Shown here piece after piece: positions 34,901 through 49,900 of a stretch of DNA of 64,000 bases (position 1 is the first letter of the stretch; every line of letters starts with the position of its first letter). The stretch is from Leptidea sinapis (taxonomy: Eukaryota; Arthropoda; Insecta; Lepidoptera; Pieridae), in assembly GCF_905404315.1 (NCBI RefSeq), contig NC_066283.1, positions 5,270,001 through 5,334,000 on the forward strand, written 5' to 3'. The notes under the pieces were generated by a model. The model did not search any database. It saw nothing but the letters and a program-made list of their open reading frames with translations, and had not been told where the DNA came from. A program made the position numbers and the translations under genes.

Positions 34901-37900
34901 GTCATTTAAACGAACACAAACTGGAATTTTGCAGAGACAATCAATAACTTGCGTTCCGGCCGTTTGTGTGAAGATAGAATAATAATATAATATTAAAGTT
35001 ATACCCATCTATTCAGTGAGAGGCTCCTTTGCAAGAACTTTGGGTGCCACAACGGCCCCTATTTCTACCATGAAGCAGTTATGTGTAAGCATTATTGTGT
35101 TTCCGTCCGAAGGTATAAGGTTCCATTATAGCTTCAGTTAGTAAAATTACTGGGTAAATGAGACAAAACATCATAATATGTCTCAAGATGACGAGCGCAA
35201 TTGTAGTGATGATCAGAATTTTTCGATTTTTCAAGAATCCTAAGCGGCACTGTATTGTAGGGCGTATCAAATACCATTAGCTGAACGTCCTGCTCTTCTC
35301 GCCCCTTATTTTCATAGAAATAACCGTCGTATCGATTAGACCATAGTAGTACTTACATTGCACGTAGCTGGCACTGTGCCCCATCTGGGAGTGAACTGGC
35401 ACTGCACCCACACTAGCACCAGGCTCGCCCGGCACTGCTCCACTGGGACTGGTACTAGCACCAAGCGATATCGACTGAGAGCCTCCATCTGAATTGTTTT
35501 TCTTTTTTAAAAAAAAATAGGATAGGTAGAATTAAGTACCTTAAAAAGGGACAAATTGGTCCAATATTAATTTTCGATTGGAATTTCAACCTTCCGTAAC
35601 GGATTTGGTATATCAAGATATATTCAAAAAAATATGACTAGCTATAACTCTTTTAGATGATAAGTAGCTTCCAAATTCCCAAAACTACTTACATATATTG
35701 AGAAATTCAACAAAAACCCTTGTTGATTCCAATTTAATTTTATAATTTTATGTTTTTGACAACCCTATTTAGGATTTCCAGGTAACCTTAGTTACACCAA
35801 TTTACCAAAGCGCTGTTCCAATTATACCATTTCCCCTCTTCGCGTTCCTATTTTCTGCAAAATAACCTAAAAACGACTACTCAACTAAAACTGAGATTTC
35901 CAATGAACTTTCGAAATTATTTACAACCGTTCCTACTATTCAGTCTCCTCCTATCACCGGTTATGGCTTACTTGAGACTTTTCTGTCCCAATAAACTAAT
36001 CGACGGTAACGCACCTTATCCGTTCACGCTGTCTGTCATTGGAAGGACGTATAGCTTACCAGCGATAGAAGTTTGTATGGCAATTGCAATTCACACGTCC
36101 CAATATAAGGCGATAAGAATGACTTATCGGGTATATTGGGACAGCTCCAGATTATTGACAGCTAATTAGTGACAGTAGAAGGTAGTAATTTATCTCTATC
36201 TGTAGATAGTATATTGGGAACGGCAGTTATTGATCTCTACATTTCTTTTAGTCACAATAAAATATTCCACTACCTTTTACATTCAAAGTCTTGAATGTGT
36301 TTTTTAGCTATAACTGATTGTTTGGCTTGTGCAGTGTAGCCAGAAGCAAAAGATATAACATACCGACGACTTGAGAACCTCCTTTTTTGAAGTCGGTTAA
36401 ATAGTGTTGATCTCTGAAATGGTAAGCACACTACCAGAACGATTTTGAAAAGCAGATTTTTATTCCTCTTAACATATATATTTAAATATCACTCTCACCT
36501 ACGTGTGGTGTTCATTTACAGCAAGGATTTCAAGGAAGTTACCACGTAAAACCGATATGGAACGGTTTTTCTTGTACGTTTATAGCATGCACCTAAAAGG
36601 CTGGCCAGCACTGCTGTGATTCCTCTGGTGTCGCAAGTTTCTGTAGTACTGAGGGCGGTGTTCCTTTATCATCCAGGACCCCTACTCTTAGACATCGACG
36701 GTAATCAAGACCTTCATAGGTGGTTCCTTGAAGATAGACAGACATGAAAACCTTCAATAAAAGGGCTTCCACTTTGTTTGATTCACACCAGATTGTTTTT
36801 TAAGTTCTATAAGTATCTACTTCACTTTTTTTTTGTTGCTCTATAGGATTTTGGCGAATTCTGACATTAACGTTTTGAACTTTAACAGACGGCTGCCCGA
36901 CTATATTGTATGGTCTTCGAAAGAGGATATGTTAGTATAACCAGGCCTGTCTCACTTCCCGCGTAAATATTGAAATCCTAAGTACACGCGGCGGCCTCTA
37001 AAGAGCAGGCCAGTCAGTAGGGAATCACGAGCGGAATCGCGAGTGATGCACCGACTGACTTACTTCACCGAGCCGACCGATATATTACCGATAGATCACT
37101 TGGCGTTGCGTTGAGACGTCGCTTCATTGTGTGTCTTCTACCGAATTTATCACGGGGAGTGTTCCGAAGAGCTTTTTAACCTGATTCCTGCCGCCGAATT
37201 CCACCTTCGCACGACACGCCACAAGTTAGGATATCATCTCCACCATCTGGATGTGTGGCGGTCCTCCACAGTGCGGTTTTCAAGGAGCTTTCTTCCACGT
37301 CCTACAAAGCTATGGAATGAACTTCCTTCTGGGGTGTTTCCGGACGATACGACATGGGTACCTTCAAAAAAAGCGCTTAAAGGCCGGCAACGCTCTTGTG
37401 ATTCCTCTGGTGTTGCAAGAGAAAGTCGGCGGCGGTGATCACTTAACACCAGGTGACCCGTACGCTTGTTTGTCCTCCTATTCCATAAAAAAAAATATTA
37501 AAATCGGAGAAACATAAATAAAGCAAAGCATATAAAAAGGTCACTGCGAAACTGATTTAAATTTTTAAAGCTTTCTAAAGACGCTGAAACAATCTAGTCT
37601 AAAGTGATTATTATTATAATGAAATTACCATTCATGATAGCTACATATTTATTTCCTTTCAACTAAGCCGGTTTGACTATGACGTGGTCATCCAACGCAT
37701 ACACTACTATCTGCAACTAATGTAGGTTTGACAACGAAGAATATTGATTTAACATTACGATAACATACCTATTTACTGTCTTATTCATAATGACATAGCG
37801 GAGATTTAAAACATCGCTAATATACGCTTGTTAAAAAATGGTATTCATAATCGCATATTAGAGCTAAAACGCTCATTATCTCTTCGATAAAGCTGACGTG

Positions 37901-40900
37901 ACTTAGAGTAGCCAGGACCCTTCTATAAACCTATTTTAAGCACTTGAACGCAAAAAAACATGGCCGACATCGATCAGCTGTTCGTTAAAAAATGTCTTAT
38001 ATAGCTTCCCGCTCAAAGTTGATGGATATCCGTCATAGATTGACAACCGACAGACTTCAAAACTTAGATTTTTGAAGTTTGTAATTATTCTGATATCGAC
38101 TTTTGACAACTGACAAACCATTGACATTGAAAAGATGTCTGTTTCCATTGACAGTTCCTCATTAAATTAGTTATAATCATGTTTTTTTTGTACGAAATGG
38201 CAACATTACGTACTATAGGGACGTATTAGTTATGGGAGATTTATCTAACATATATGAATAAGGAATTTTATCGAACGTTCGATAGGCTTAAAACACGTTT
38301 TAACTAATATAGCTTTATACCTTCGAAAAGCGTTTTATTATTATATTAAGGCAGTTATAATATAGACAAACTGAGCTATATTTATAAGATGAGTCTATAC
38401 TAGGTAGGTACAGTTTTAGGTGAAGAAGTCAACCCTAATGTCGTCAGAAGAGTCAGGCGATTGAAAGAGAGGCAATTTCTAGGTGAATAAATTTGTAGGT
38501 TAGTAGCGCTGTGCAATCTGAATTACACCTTATTGTATGGCCGCAAGAGTCTTTATTTCTTTAATTGATTTTGCGGAGTGAGAATTCCGTACTTGTACTA
38601 TTATATATTTTTTGGCATGAAGAACATCCGGCCGATACCTAGCTTTTGAAGTGTTTCTGAAAATCACTGCTCTATACCACCTTTGTGCAAAACAATTTCT
38701 GCAATTCTGTTATCTTAAGCACTCCATGTGATTTTATATATAAATGATTTGTTATATTTATTGGCATACTAGAGAGAAAAGGAACATTTACCTTTAGCGT
38801 TAGCTTGCTCCTGCGCATGTCCAAACATGTGCTGCCACTCAGAGTTCATGTGAGTCTCGTGAGACTGCGATGTCTTGTGTGTCCGTCTGTATCATAACGT
38901 TAGTGTAAGTTCAGATAGTTATTAAACATCGGTTCCACAGGTATGGGAGGCCAACCTCACAGAAAGTCCTTTTTAATAGTTAAAGATATTACTTATTTGT
39001 TATAATTAATTATTATTAGTTTTTTTTTGCACAGGATGCCGGCTAGATTGTGGGTACCACAACGCCGCCTATTTCTGCCGTGAAGCAGTGATGTGTAAGC
39101 ATTACTGTGTTTCGATCTGAAGGCCGACGTAGCTAGTGGAATTATTGGGCAAATGAGACTTCACATATTATGTTCCAAGGTGACGAGCGCAATTGTAGTG
39201 CCGATCAGAATTATTGGGTTTATCAAGAATCTGCTCCTAGTCTCGTCGCTTATTGTCATAAAAAAATCTAGAAATATGTATAAAAGGCATAAAAGGCATT
39301 TATTTTCTCAAAATTGATTCGAGAAATTGAACCACTTCCACTGGAAATATCTTTCTCTAAAAGATTTTTTCTGTGTACGGACATAAACACACGCTCACAC
39401 TCACGCACATACGCAAACACACACATACACACACACACTTACACATCATACACACACACACACACACTTACGTATACACTTGCAAGGGTAATCAGAACAC
39501 TTTTTTTTTCTTCGAACATTACATTTTATAAAAAAAAAGATAGCTCAAGTAGGTAATCGGGGGGCCACAATACATCCACTCCCGCTCAACACCTTAGGGA
39601 GGAGGGGATGGCTGAAAAACAGCGCTGCATGGAACATAAATCCATGATTCTATGTCAGGTGAAGCTGAGCCTTTTCCTTTTGCCTTTTGTTTCATCGCGT
39701 ATCCTTATTGTTCATTTTATATTTGTAATGATTTGTATGGCTATAAAGAATTTTATTATTATTATTAACTTCATTCCATTTTTATTGTAAAGACATTAAA
39801 AATAAAATTTTGGAAATTTTCAGTGCCAATATATTTAGAATCATGGTCATTTGATTTCTTTCCAACCTGTTCTGGCCTGAGGCATATGTCCTGTCGGTGA
39901 GGGTCGGCGTGACGTGCTCGGAGCCCGTGTCGAGTAGCACGGAGCGCGATAGGCCTCCGCCCGCTAGCACCAAGCGACCCGGCGCTTCAGTTATGTGCTA
40001 TCAGTACAGATTAGAAAATTAAAATAATTTAAATAAAACACTCTTTAAAGGATTAAAACGCATGTAATTGTAATGTACCAGTGTTGAAGCCTTTCAAACG
40101 GAAGAGAATATAATAAAGATGAAAGGAAAAATAAATTACGGGCGATCTGAGGTCGGGAAGTGGAAAAGGAGGGGTGTTTTAAGGTAGAAAACGGTTTATC
40201 TCGATTTCCGGTAAAACTGTCCTATGGAAAAAAGTCAAATCGCAAAGTTGTAGGTAATAAAAAGATCTACAATTATTGCACATAACCTCAAGATTTATGT
40301 GAAAAATTCAAAAAACCAAGTTTGTTGGATTTTTATTATTTTTTTCTGTTTTCTGTTCGTTAATATCTCTACTTTCCAACAGTGTAAAAAAAAATATAAA
40401 TTACAATGGTAAATGTTCGGAAAACTTAAGCCTATCAAAAGGCGTTTCATAGAGAATTCATAAATGTTATTTCGTAGCAGCAATAATATGGATTACAATT
40501 TATTGTATCACAGACGATAATATACTGTATATTAGGAATTGAAACACCTTGGGGAAACGGACCTTCTTGCAATATATGTGTTCAATAAATCTTTATTCTG
40601 AAAGTGTCTTAAATAAATCCGTATAATAGTGTAACAAGGAGTTCTCATCCGCATATAAGAACTCATTGCTCTATGGTTGGCCGTCAAGCTAAAGTTAAAG
40701 AATAAATGATTCAAAGTTTGAAGACTGGCGTGAATGAGAACATAATCGAATAGTAATTGAGAAGGAGACAGATTAGAGAATGAAGTAAAGCAAGAACGGT
40801 CGGCCTTCAGCCCAATCTTAATATATATAAATCTCGTGTCACAATGTTTGTGCTCAATGGACTCCTAAACTAATGAACGGATTTTAATGGGGATTACTTC

Positions 40901-43900
40901 ATGTAGTGCAGTCTACTCCAACATGACAGATAGGATAGTATTTATTTCGATTTGAGACCAATAATTATTTTCATTTTCAATATTTGTTTTGTATGGACAT
41001 ATCTTCTATGAGAGAATTTAGTGACGCACCGTTTGACTGTGAAACAATTTCATTATAACAACAGGGAGCATTTTTTACGAAATAATTATTGATGTTTTGA
41101 AATATTATTGGCAAATTCCTATAAAACAGTATTTTTCTTATTATCTACAGAACAAAGTCTGTCGGGGCAGCTAGTATAAAATATAGTTTAAAATGTATTA
41201 AGTTATAAAATGAATAGAGATTATGAGAAGTGAAAACTTTTGTTTTATTGAACAACGATCCCACGTGTGAGGGAGGACTCACGCGTTACAGTAGCATACC
41301 TGAGTAGCAGAACTTTGTATTTTAATAAGGTGAGCACTCATTGCCAGCAGCTGGTTTTCCACGTGCTCAGTCATACCTGAAATGACAACAAACTCCTTAA
41401 TAATTTTACAATTACTACTAGAACTAACTGCATAGTCTAAACAAATTATTTTATTTTAGTGAGAACCCTCACTTTTAGGATTAATTATACAAATTAAATT
41501 TCTAACCAAAATTTATGACCGATACGGAAATCGAACCGGCGACCTCTCAGGTTCTGTCCGAGCGCTCTTACCTACTGAGCCAACCGTTTGAGTACGCATG
41601 GATGGTAAATCTTCTTCAACTCTCAGGTTCTCCCGCAACGTTCATAAATTTTGGTTTCATAATTAATTTATATAAGTGCATAGTTAGTTTTAATATCGAC
41701 AATTAAGGCGAAATACCTTAGTTATTCTTATACTGTTAACTACGCCTTCTATCGCTAAACAAAAGCGGGCCAGATCGCCGCAATACGAAACCGATGATTT
41801 TTGTTATGCGTTATGTTGTACGTGCGCGAGTATTTAGTGCCACACACACATATCCCGAAAATACAAAGAGGGCAGCGTTAATATTTCTTTTTTGATAAAA
41901 AGTGGTTTGCAGCTATCCCAGTGTCAGTTTCATATTGCATTTTTTTTGTTGCTAACAGATGTTCAAATAAATAAAAAATGAAATACCGTCAGAGCCCAGT
42001 CTTCTAAATAGATTCTTTAATTGCTGTCCCATATCAGAATACTGGGGGGCCATGCCTTGTTTCACCTGAAAAATCCCACATATACATGTTAAATACAGGC
42101 GTCCTATACACATTATGTACATTTTTTTTAATGGAATAGGAGGACAAACGAGCATGCGGGTCACCTGGTGTTAAGTGATCACCGCCGCCAACATTCTCTT
42201 GCAACACCCGAGGAATCACAAGAGCGTTGCCGGCCTTTAAGGAAGGTGTACGCGCTTTTTTTGAAGGTACCCATGTCGTATCGTCCCGGAAACACCGCAC
42301 AAGGAAGCTCATTCCACAGCTTTGTAGTACGAGGGAGAAAGCTCCTTGAAAACCGCTCTGTTTAAAATGTTTATCACCCCCACACATCCAGATGGTGGGG
42401 ATGATATCCTAACTTGTGGCGTGTCGTGCGAAGGTGGAATTCGGCGGCAGGAATCAGGTTAAACAGCTCAGCGTGATAAATGCGGTAGAAGACACACAAT
42501 GAAGCGACGTCTCTACGCAACGTTTAACATCAAATTATTGATAAATTAATAATAATTGAACGTAGTTAAGCAGAAAGGACTCGAACCACACAAAGGCACT
42601 TTTGAGTCATAGGCATTTGAAATTTCAGCTCTAAAAGATCTTATCCATATAAATATCCTACATAAAATCCAAAAAAAAAAAAACAGTTTCCGTGTACATT
42701 TTAAAAATAGGGTTTTCACTACATGACAGAATTACAGAGTATAATGGCAGACTTAACTCTATTTTGACCAAAGTGTTGTTTAAGTCCTATCAGACAACCT
42801 GTATAGCCGAGTGGTTAGCGATCCTACCTACTAAGCTAGAGGTCCCGGGTTCGAATCCCGGTAGGTGCAAGCATTTATATGATGAATATGGATCTTTGTT
42901 TCCGTGTCATGGATGTTTAAATGTATTTATGTATGTTTATATGAATTTATGTATGTTTAAGTAAGTATATTGTATTAAATAAATCATTGTCTTGTAACCC
43001 ATAACACAGGCTATATATTATGCTTAATTTGGGGCAAGATAATTTGTGTAAAAAGTGTGTCAATATTATATTATATATTACTAGCTGACCCAGCAAACGT
43101 TGTATTGCCGATATTAAAATCGCGATACAAAAGTAACTGTTGATCGTAGATGGTTGAAAATTTGAAGTTGTATGTATTTTTTAATGCCACATTATAAAAA
43201 AATTAAAACAAAAAATTTCGTCCAATTAGTAAAAAAAAATTTTAAGGGTGAACAACCCTTATTACTTAGGGGTATGAAAAATAGATGTTGGCCGATTCTC
43301 AGACCTACTTATTATGCTCATAAAATTTCATGAGAATCGGTCAAGCCGTTTCGGAGGAGTACGGGAACGAAAATTGTGACACGAGAATTTTATATATAAG
43401 ATATATCTGCTTAACTACGTCCAATTAAAAACTTGTGAGGTATAATAATTATAAATACTTTTGAGAAAATAATGTAACTGGCATAGATAGACATAAAGGC
43501 TTTAATTTTCTCAAAATAAATGCCTTTTTGATGTCACTTGAAAAACTATCACCGCTTCGTAAACAAATGGCGGTCTGAGAGAGAAGAAACGGCCCAAGAA
43601 ACCCTCCAGCACACTTTTTGCGCTCTTTTTAATAAAATATCCAATATTGTACAGTCATTGTTGTTGCTATAAAATAATCATAATCTAGTCCCAGGGTGTC
43701 CAATCACTTAGGTATTCAGCTGTGGAGAAGTAGGATTTATAGCAGAGCCATTTATACAAGCTTTTTATTAGCTTCTCTTGTATGTTTGTAACTGACTCGG
43801 TCGGGCGCGACTTTGTCCCAATTTAAACGGTCAGATTTCATTCAAACTTTATAGATTTATCTAGGACCGGTGACACGCCTTTCGGTTTGTCACGTATTCG

Positions 43901-46900
43901 GTTTGCTTTCGCTTTACTATGTGACTAGATGTTTTTTCTGGAATAGGAAGAAACGAGCGTACGTGTCACCTGGTGTTAAGTGATCACCGCCGCCCACATT
44001 CTCTTGCAACAACTGAGGAATCACCGTAGCGTTGCCGGCCTTCAAGGAAGGTGTACGCGCTTTTTTTGAAGGTACCCATGTCGTATCGTCCCGGAAACAC
44101 CGCACAAGGAAGTTAATTCCACAGCTTTGTAGTAGGTACGTGGGAGGAAGCTCCTTGTAAACCGCACTGTGGAGGACCGCCACACATCCAGATGGTGGGG
44201 ATGATATCCTAACTTGTGGCGTGTCGTGCGAAGGTGGGATACGGCAGCAAGAGTTATATACATTCAAACGACATTATACATAACAAAATGAAAACCCTTC
44301 CCCACGCTTTCTGTTCGCTGTCTGTTTGACAATAGCTTAATTAACGGATAGTAAGATGTAAAACTCGTGCATAGATATAAAGAAATAAATCTAAAATGGA
44401 GGCAAAACAGGTGGAACTCACAGCGCAAGAGGGATGGCAGATGGAGGATATTGTGCGTGATTGTGAGATACGTGTGCGAGTGACAAGGAATTATAAGTGG
44501 TTGCCATTTAAGATTCGTACCTTTATTGGCACTAGGTACACTTTGAACTTTATGAACTACACTTTCGTAATTGGCAGAATTTCATTCAGTATCAGGTTAA
44601 GTTGTTGCTTATCTCGTCACTTTTTAACATAAAAAATGTTCAACTTACCCTGAGTCTTGCGTTTTTCCTCTCCCGCAAGGTCTGCACAAGTCTATCCACG
44701 TCTCCGTGTCTCAGCACAGCATCCAGAACCTTCCTCGGAACCGGTTCGGCAAGACTCTCCAGTACCAATTCTGCTCTCTCCACCTAATCCACATTTTGTT
44801 ATGACAATACGAGACGAGCAGAACGTTCAGCTGATGGTAATTGATATGCCCTGCCCATTACAATCTACTGACGCTCAGCTTCTTGAAAATCCCAAAAACC
44901 TGCGCTCGTTACCTTGAGACATAAGGTGTTAAGTCTCATTTGCCGAAACAAAAATATAATGCTCACACATTTCTGCTTCACGGCAGAGAAAGGCGCCGTT
45001 ATAGTATCTATAATCTAGCCGGCATCCTGAGCAAAGGAGCCTCCCAGTTTGCTTGACACTATAAAAATCGAACGCATTATTTAATATATCATAAATAGTT
45101 TAAACAGCGTACGGATAATAATGACTTGAGCACATTCCTTGGGATGGGTATAAAATGTTAAACTCGCGTCCTGATCAAAAATTCTTAAGACAATTTTATA
45201 AAGTGGTACCAGGAAATCATAATTGAAGAAGAGATTGTCTTTTACATATGACGCGAGTACACCTTAATATATTCTGATGTCATTCGCAAGATGTATTACT
45301 GCATAGATACCAGGAGAACATGTTTTCAATTCTGTCGGCACTGCCGGTAAGTGATTAGAGGAGGGAGTGTTGGTCGAGCACAAGTCACGACATATTACCA
45401 AGAGGGAGAACAAAATATTGCCGAAATCCGCTGGAGTAATAAATACATGCCCCCTTACCTGTATTAGTTTGTGTTTGAGATGTGGCCACACCAGCGGCAG
45501 TATCTTGCAGTTCACGTCGATGGGGTTTAGTAGATTGGCAACACATGACACTAGACCGCAAACCTCGTGACGTATCTGTCAATCATTTATAAATCAAACA
45601 CAAGAACAAAGGAGGAAGGTGTGATTTTTTTAAATGAAAATAAAGGAAGAGACGATCAAGACGTTCAGTTTATGGTAACTGATACGCCTTGCCCATTAAA
45701 ATGCAGTGCCGCTCAGGATTCTTGTGAAACCCAAAGATTCTGAGCGACACTACAATTACGCTTGTCATCTTGAGACATAAGATGTCAAGGCCCTCTTTCA
45801 CCACATTCAAGTAAACTATCAAGTAAGCTAATCACTGAGTAAAGTCAATAGTAACATAACATGCGAATTTCACGACCTTAAAGTAACACTAATCTTAAGA
45901 TTAACTGTCCCGTAACTAACTTGCCGCATCTTCTGCAAATTAGCATGGTAACTGTCAAGTAAAAATTAATATCATTTGTTGATTTGTGCATCTTTTCAGA
46001 GGTAGCATAAAAATAAATTATTAGATATGGATTAATTCGATTTGATTGATCATCAATTGGACGAGTTAAGTTTATTCTTCCATGGAACAAATACCAAGTA
46101 TGCGTATATTTAAATTCCAAGATATCACCATATTTCTATTTAATAATACCAAAATATCCCTCTCGTGTAAAGTATGCACTTCTCTCTCTCTTTTAATTTT
46201 AACCATAATAATAATATTCACACAAGTAACCACTAAATGACAAAAACTCTATTATACTATTTCCAGATGTTTTCTAGTTTCAAAGGTAAACAAACATCTG
46301 GCGCTAAACAGTGAAATGAACGCTCAACATTTAACAAAATCATAAATGACAATCTGCAATGACGTTTGACAAGTGATATTTGACGTAAAATTGAACGAAT
46401 ATGACGTGTGATAGATTCATTACTCACTTAACCAATCAGTAGTTACTCAAGACATAATTTTCGCTTGTGAAATTGGCAAAAGATACTCATAACATGTAGC
46501 TTCCAATTAACGTTAATTGAGAAGTTACTAATCACAGCTTTACTTGGACATGGTGAACGAGGCCCTTAGTCTCATTTGACCAGTAATTTCATTATCTAAG
46601 GTGCGATTCAGACCGAAACACAAAAATGTGTAAGACATTAACGCTTCACGGCAGAAAAGGCACCGTTGTGGTACCCGTAATCTAGCCGGCATCCTGTGCA
46701 AAGCAGCCTCCCACTGGTAAATGTGTAACACTCGCATTATTCAAAGAAAATACTACCTGTCATTTTAAATATTTGTTACTAATTACCCATAGGTTAGGAT
46801 GCGCTAGGTACACGGCAGTCTCCGCCAGTAAAGAGCACAGAGCTTGCTTCGGCAGCAGCCCGAGTTCAGCCAAGTTGCTGTTGGCTCTTATCGCCTTGGC

Positions 46901-49900
46901 TATTATCCACTCTGACGGATCTGTAAGACCCTGAAACACATATTTACAGGATAACTAACAAAAAGTTAAAAGTGTGGAAACGAGTAAACGAGAGCACAAA
47001 CGAGTAAACGTGTCGTCACCTGATGTTATAAGTGATCAACACCGCCCACATTCAAATTCAAAAAATCTTATTTCAGTGTACAACTTAAACGGCCTTACAA
47101 ATAAAATTGGCATAAAGTTATAACTAAGCATAAACCATGAATATGTAAAATGTTTACTTCAGTGCTCCCAAATTAATAATGCGTATATAGATTTCGCTAA
47201 TGGGCGTATTCCCGGAAACACCCGAATCATTCAATCGTAAGAGCCCTAAACAACGCACTTACATTTTGCACCTTGTACGAAAGAAATAGGAGTCAAATCA
47301 TGTGTTCACAATACGAAAACAAATCGGGCGGTCGGCTGTGGTAGCCACTCTGTCACTGCCACTGTAGGTCAGCCAGTCGTCTTTAAGTATTGGTGCCGAC
47401 TGCACGTGTTCAGTCTATGTGGAATTATATAGAGCTCCTATTACACACCCCTCCTGTTATTATTATTGTAATATAATTCTAGTAAATTATGCAAAAGTAA
47501 TGCATTTTACCACTCTTTATAGATATCGTCTCCCGACGGTCGGGAAATACGACCGTTGCCGAAAAGTGGCGAAGATCTGTATGCGCATTATTAATTTGGG
47601 AGCACTGTAATAGACATTTTGCTTACGAATGGTTTGTTTCGGACGTATAACGTTTCCCGCGTTTATTTGCAAGGCAGCTTGTCATTCGGAATACTTCAGA
47701 ATTATCATTGTATTAACAGTGTTGTCAACGATATTGTAAACATTTTGCATTTTCTTTGTTTATCATCAGTTATAACTTTATACAAAATTTATTTGTAAGG
47801 CCGTATAAGTTATTTAGTGCAAGTCAGAATAAAGTACAAAAGTTACAACAGCATTCAAATGAGTAAAACAATATTCACTAACAATAAATTTAGAAACATT
47901 AATTCCAACTATCTTTATCATTCAGATAATCTTTAAAATTATTATAGGCTTTAGATGTTAATTTATTTTTTACGATCCATTTAAATTTTCATTCTCTTGC
48001 AACACCAGAGAAATCGTAGGAGCGTTGCCGGCCCATGCAAAAGTGTACGCGCATTTTTTTGAGGGTACCTGGGGTTGGACTTAGTATCCCGTAGCACGAA
48101 TTTGTAGATAAAAAATATTGTAGTTGATAGAGCTTTAGTCCACGATTATAATGATACCACTCTTATTACAAGAAAATAACGAAAACTATTCCAACCTAAA
48201 ACAGGTAAATCACGTAAATAAACACTACATGAGCGCTGACATCGCGGAAGGAGGCTAAAAACTGTTATGAAATGATTTTGGTTTCTTCGTAAAATGTTAG
48301 GACAGGCAAAGGGTTCAAGCCCATACAGCCATAAATTGTATGAAAAACAGTGAAATGAAATGTAAAAAATAGTTTGTGATATTAGACGGCAGAAATTATT
48401 TTTAGATAAAAGGAAAACATTTATAAAAGGGTTCATTGTTCATCTTCATCAATCCCCAAAGCTCTAACAACTACAATTTATTCAAATTAGCTAGGTTAGG
48501 TTATGTTAGAGCAGTTAAAACAACGCACGAACCGAGCGTAGCGGGCCGCGACAACGGTCGGCGAGTGCCAGAAACGAATTCTAGGCGTTTCCCTTTCTTT
48601 CCTCCCCATAAAAATGTCCCAATCCTTAAAAATATCATAATTTGAGGTTAGGTTACAATATTTATAATGCTTTATTCTCTGGATTAACAAGGTAATGCAC
48701 CGTGCATTACCTTGTAATAAGAGTGGTATTATTATAATCGTGGACGAAAACTCTAGCAATTACTCATAATTCGTGCTACGGGACACTATTTTTTAACCGA
48801 AAGTTCATTGAAAACCACATTGTGGAGGAACACCACACGTCCAGATGGTGGGGATGATATCCTAACTTGCGGCGTGTCTTGATAAGGTGGAATTTGGCGG
48901 TCGGAATCAGGCTCTTCGGAATACTCCCCGTGATAAATGCGGTAGGATACACACAATGACGGTTTATCATTGAATTTACAGGTTAATTATATATTCAAGT
49001 GGATTTGTAAAAACTAATAAGTAAAAGTTTATCTTAAATTAGATATACTGTGTCAATACAATAAAGTCAAAGGATTTTTCTTTGAGGTAAATCAATTGTT
49101 TTAGATGTTATTGTATGTAGAAGCATCGACAAAATAATAAAACAAGATAAATACAAAAAAACGAAGGATTGACAATGATTGATTAATAAATGATGTCACT
49201 GGTCAACTCAGAGTCTCGACAGTCTGTCGTGAGTCATGACAGTAGAAATTTAAATACTAGAAGTGACACAGCTGAGTGAAACATGTCGCTTCACAAATGA
49301 CTATAACAAGCGAGTAAGTAGTGATTAAGTACATGATATATAACTAACTGCGGAAACGGTAAGAATTTTATTTACCTCCTGTTTTTTTTTTAATTAAGTA
49401 TGATATATGACTATCGTTTTTCAATATGTAATTCTTGATGATAGTGATGCTTGATTTGCACACCGTAAAAAAGCGACGATATGACGTCATGTCCAGATAT
49501 AGTAATAATAATATTGACACACTATTTACATAAATTATATTACCCCAAATTAGGCATATATAGCCTGTGTTACGGGTTGCAATACAACGATATAATATTT
49601 AATACAATATACTTAAACATACATAAATACATATAAACATCTATGACTCGGAAACAAACATCCATATTCATCATATAAATGCTTGCAACTACCGGATTCG
49701 AACCCGGGACCTCCTTTATAATGTAACCGGGTAGTAGTACATTTATGAAGGCAACAATTGTCCCGCTAGAAATTAACACTTATAATATTACTTTCTTATT
49801 TAGATTACAGAGGAAGTGAATATGATTATCGAGGGTATTGTTAGCACTGTGCGAATAATGACAGCATTAGATTTGATGCCTTCTAGAATATGGACTCAAG

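Noticed and set aside
35903..36169. 88-codon ORF with signal-peptide-like start
   Set aside because: No family, lies in a Vps15 intron on the opposite strand and includes a hairpin; kept only as a weak finding.
44396..44632. 78-codon plus-strand ORF
   Set aside because: Intronic, no family, no splice or expression evidence from sequence.
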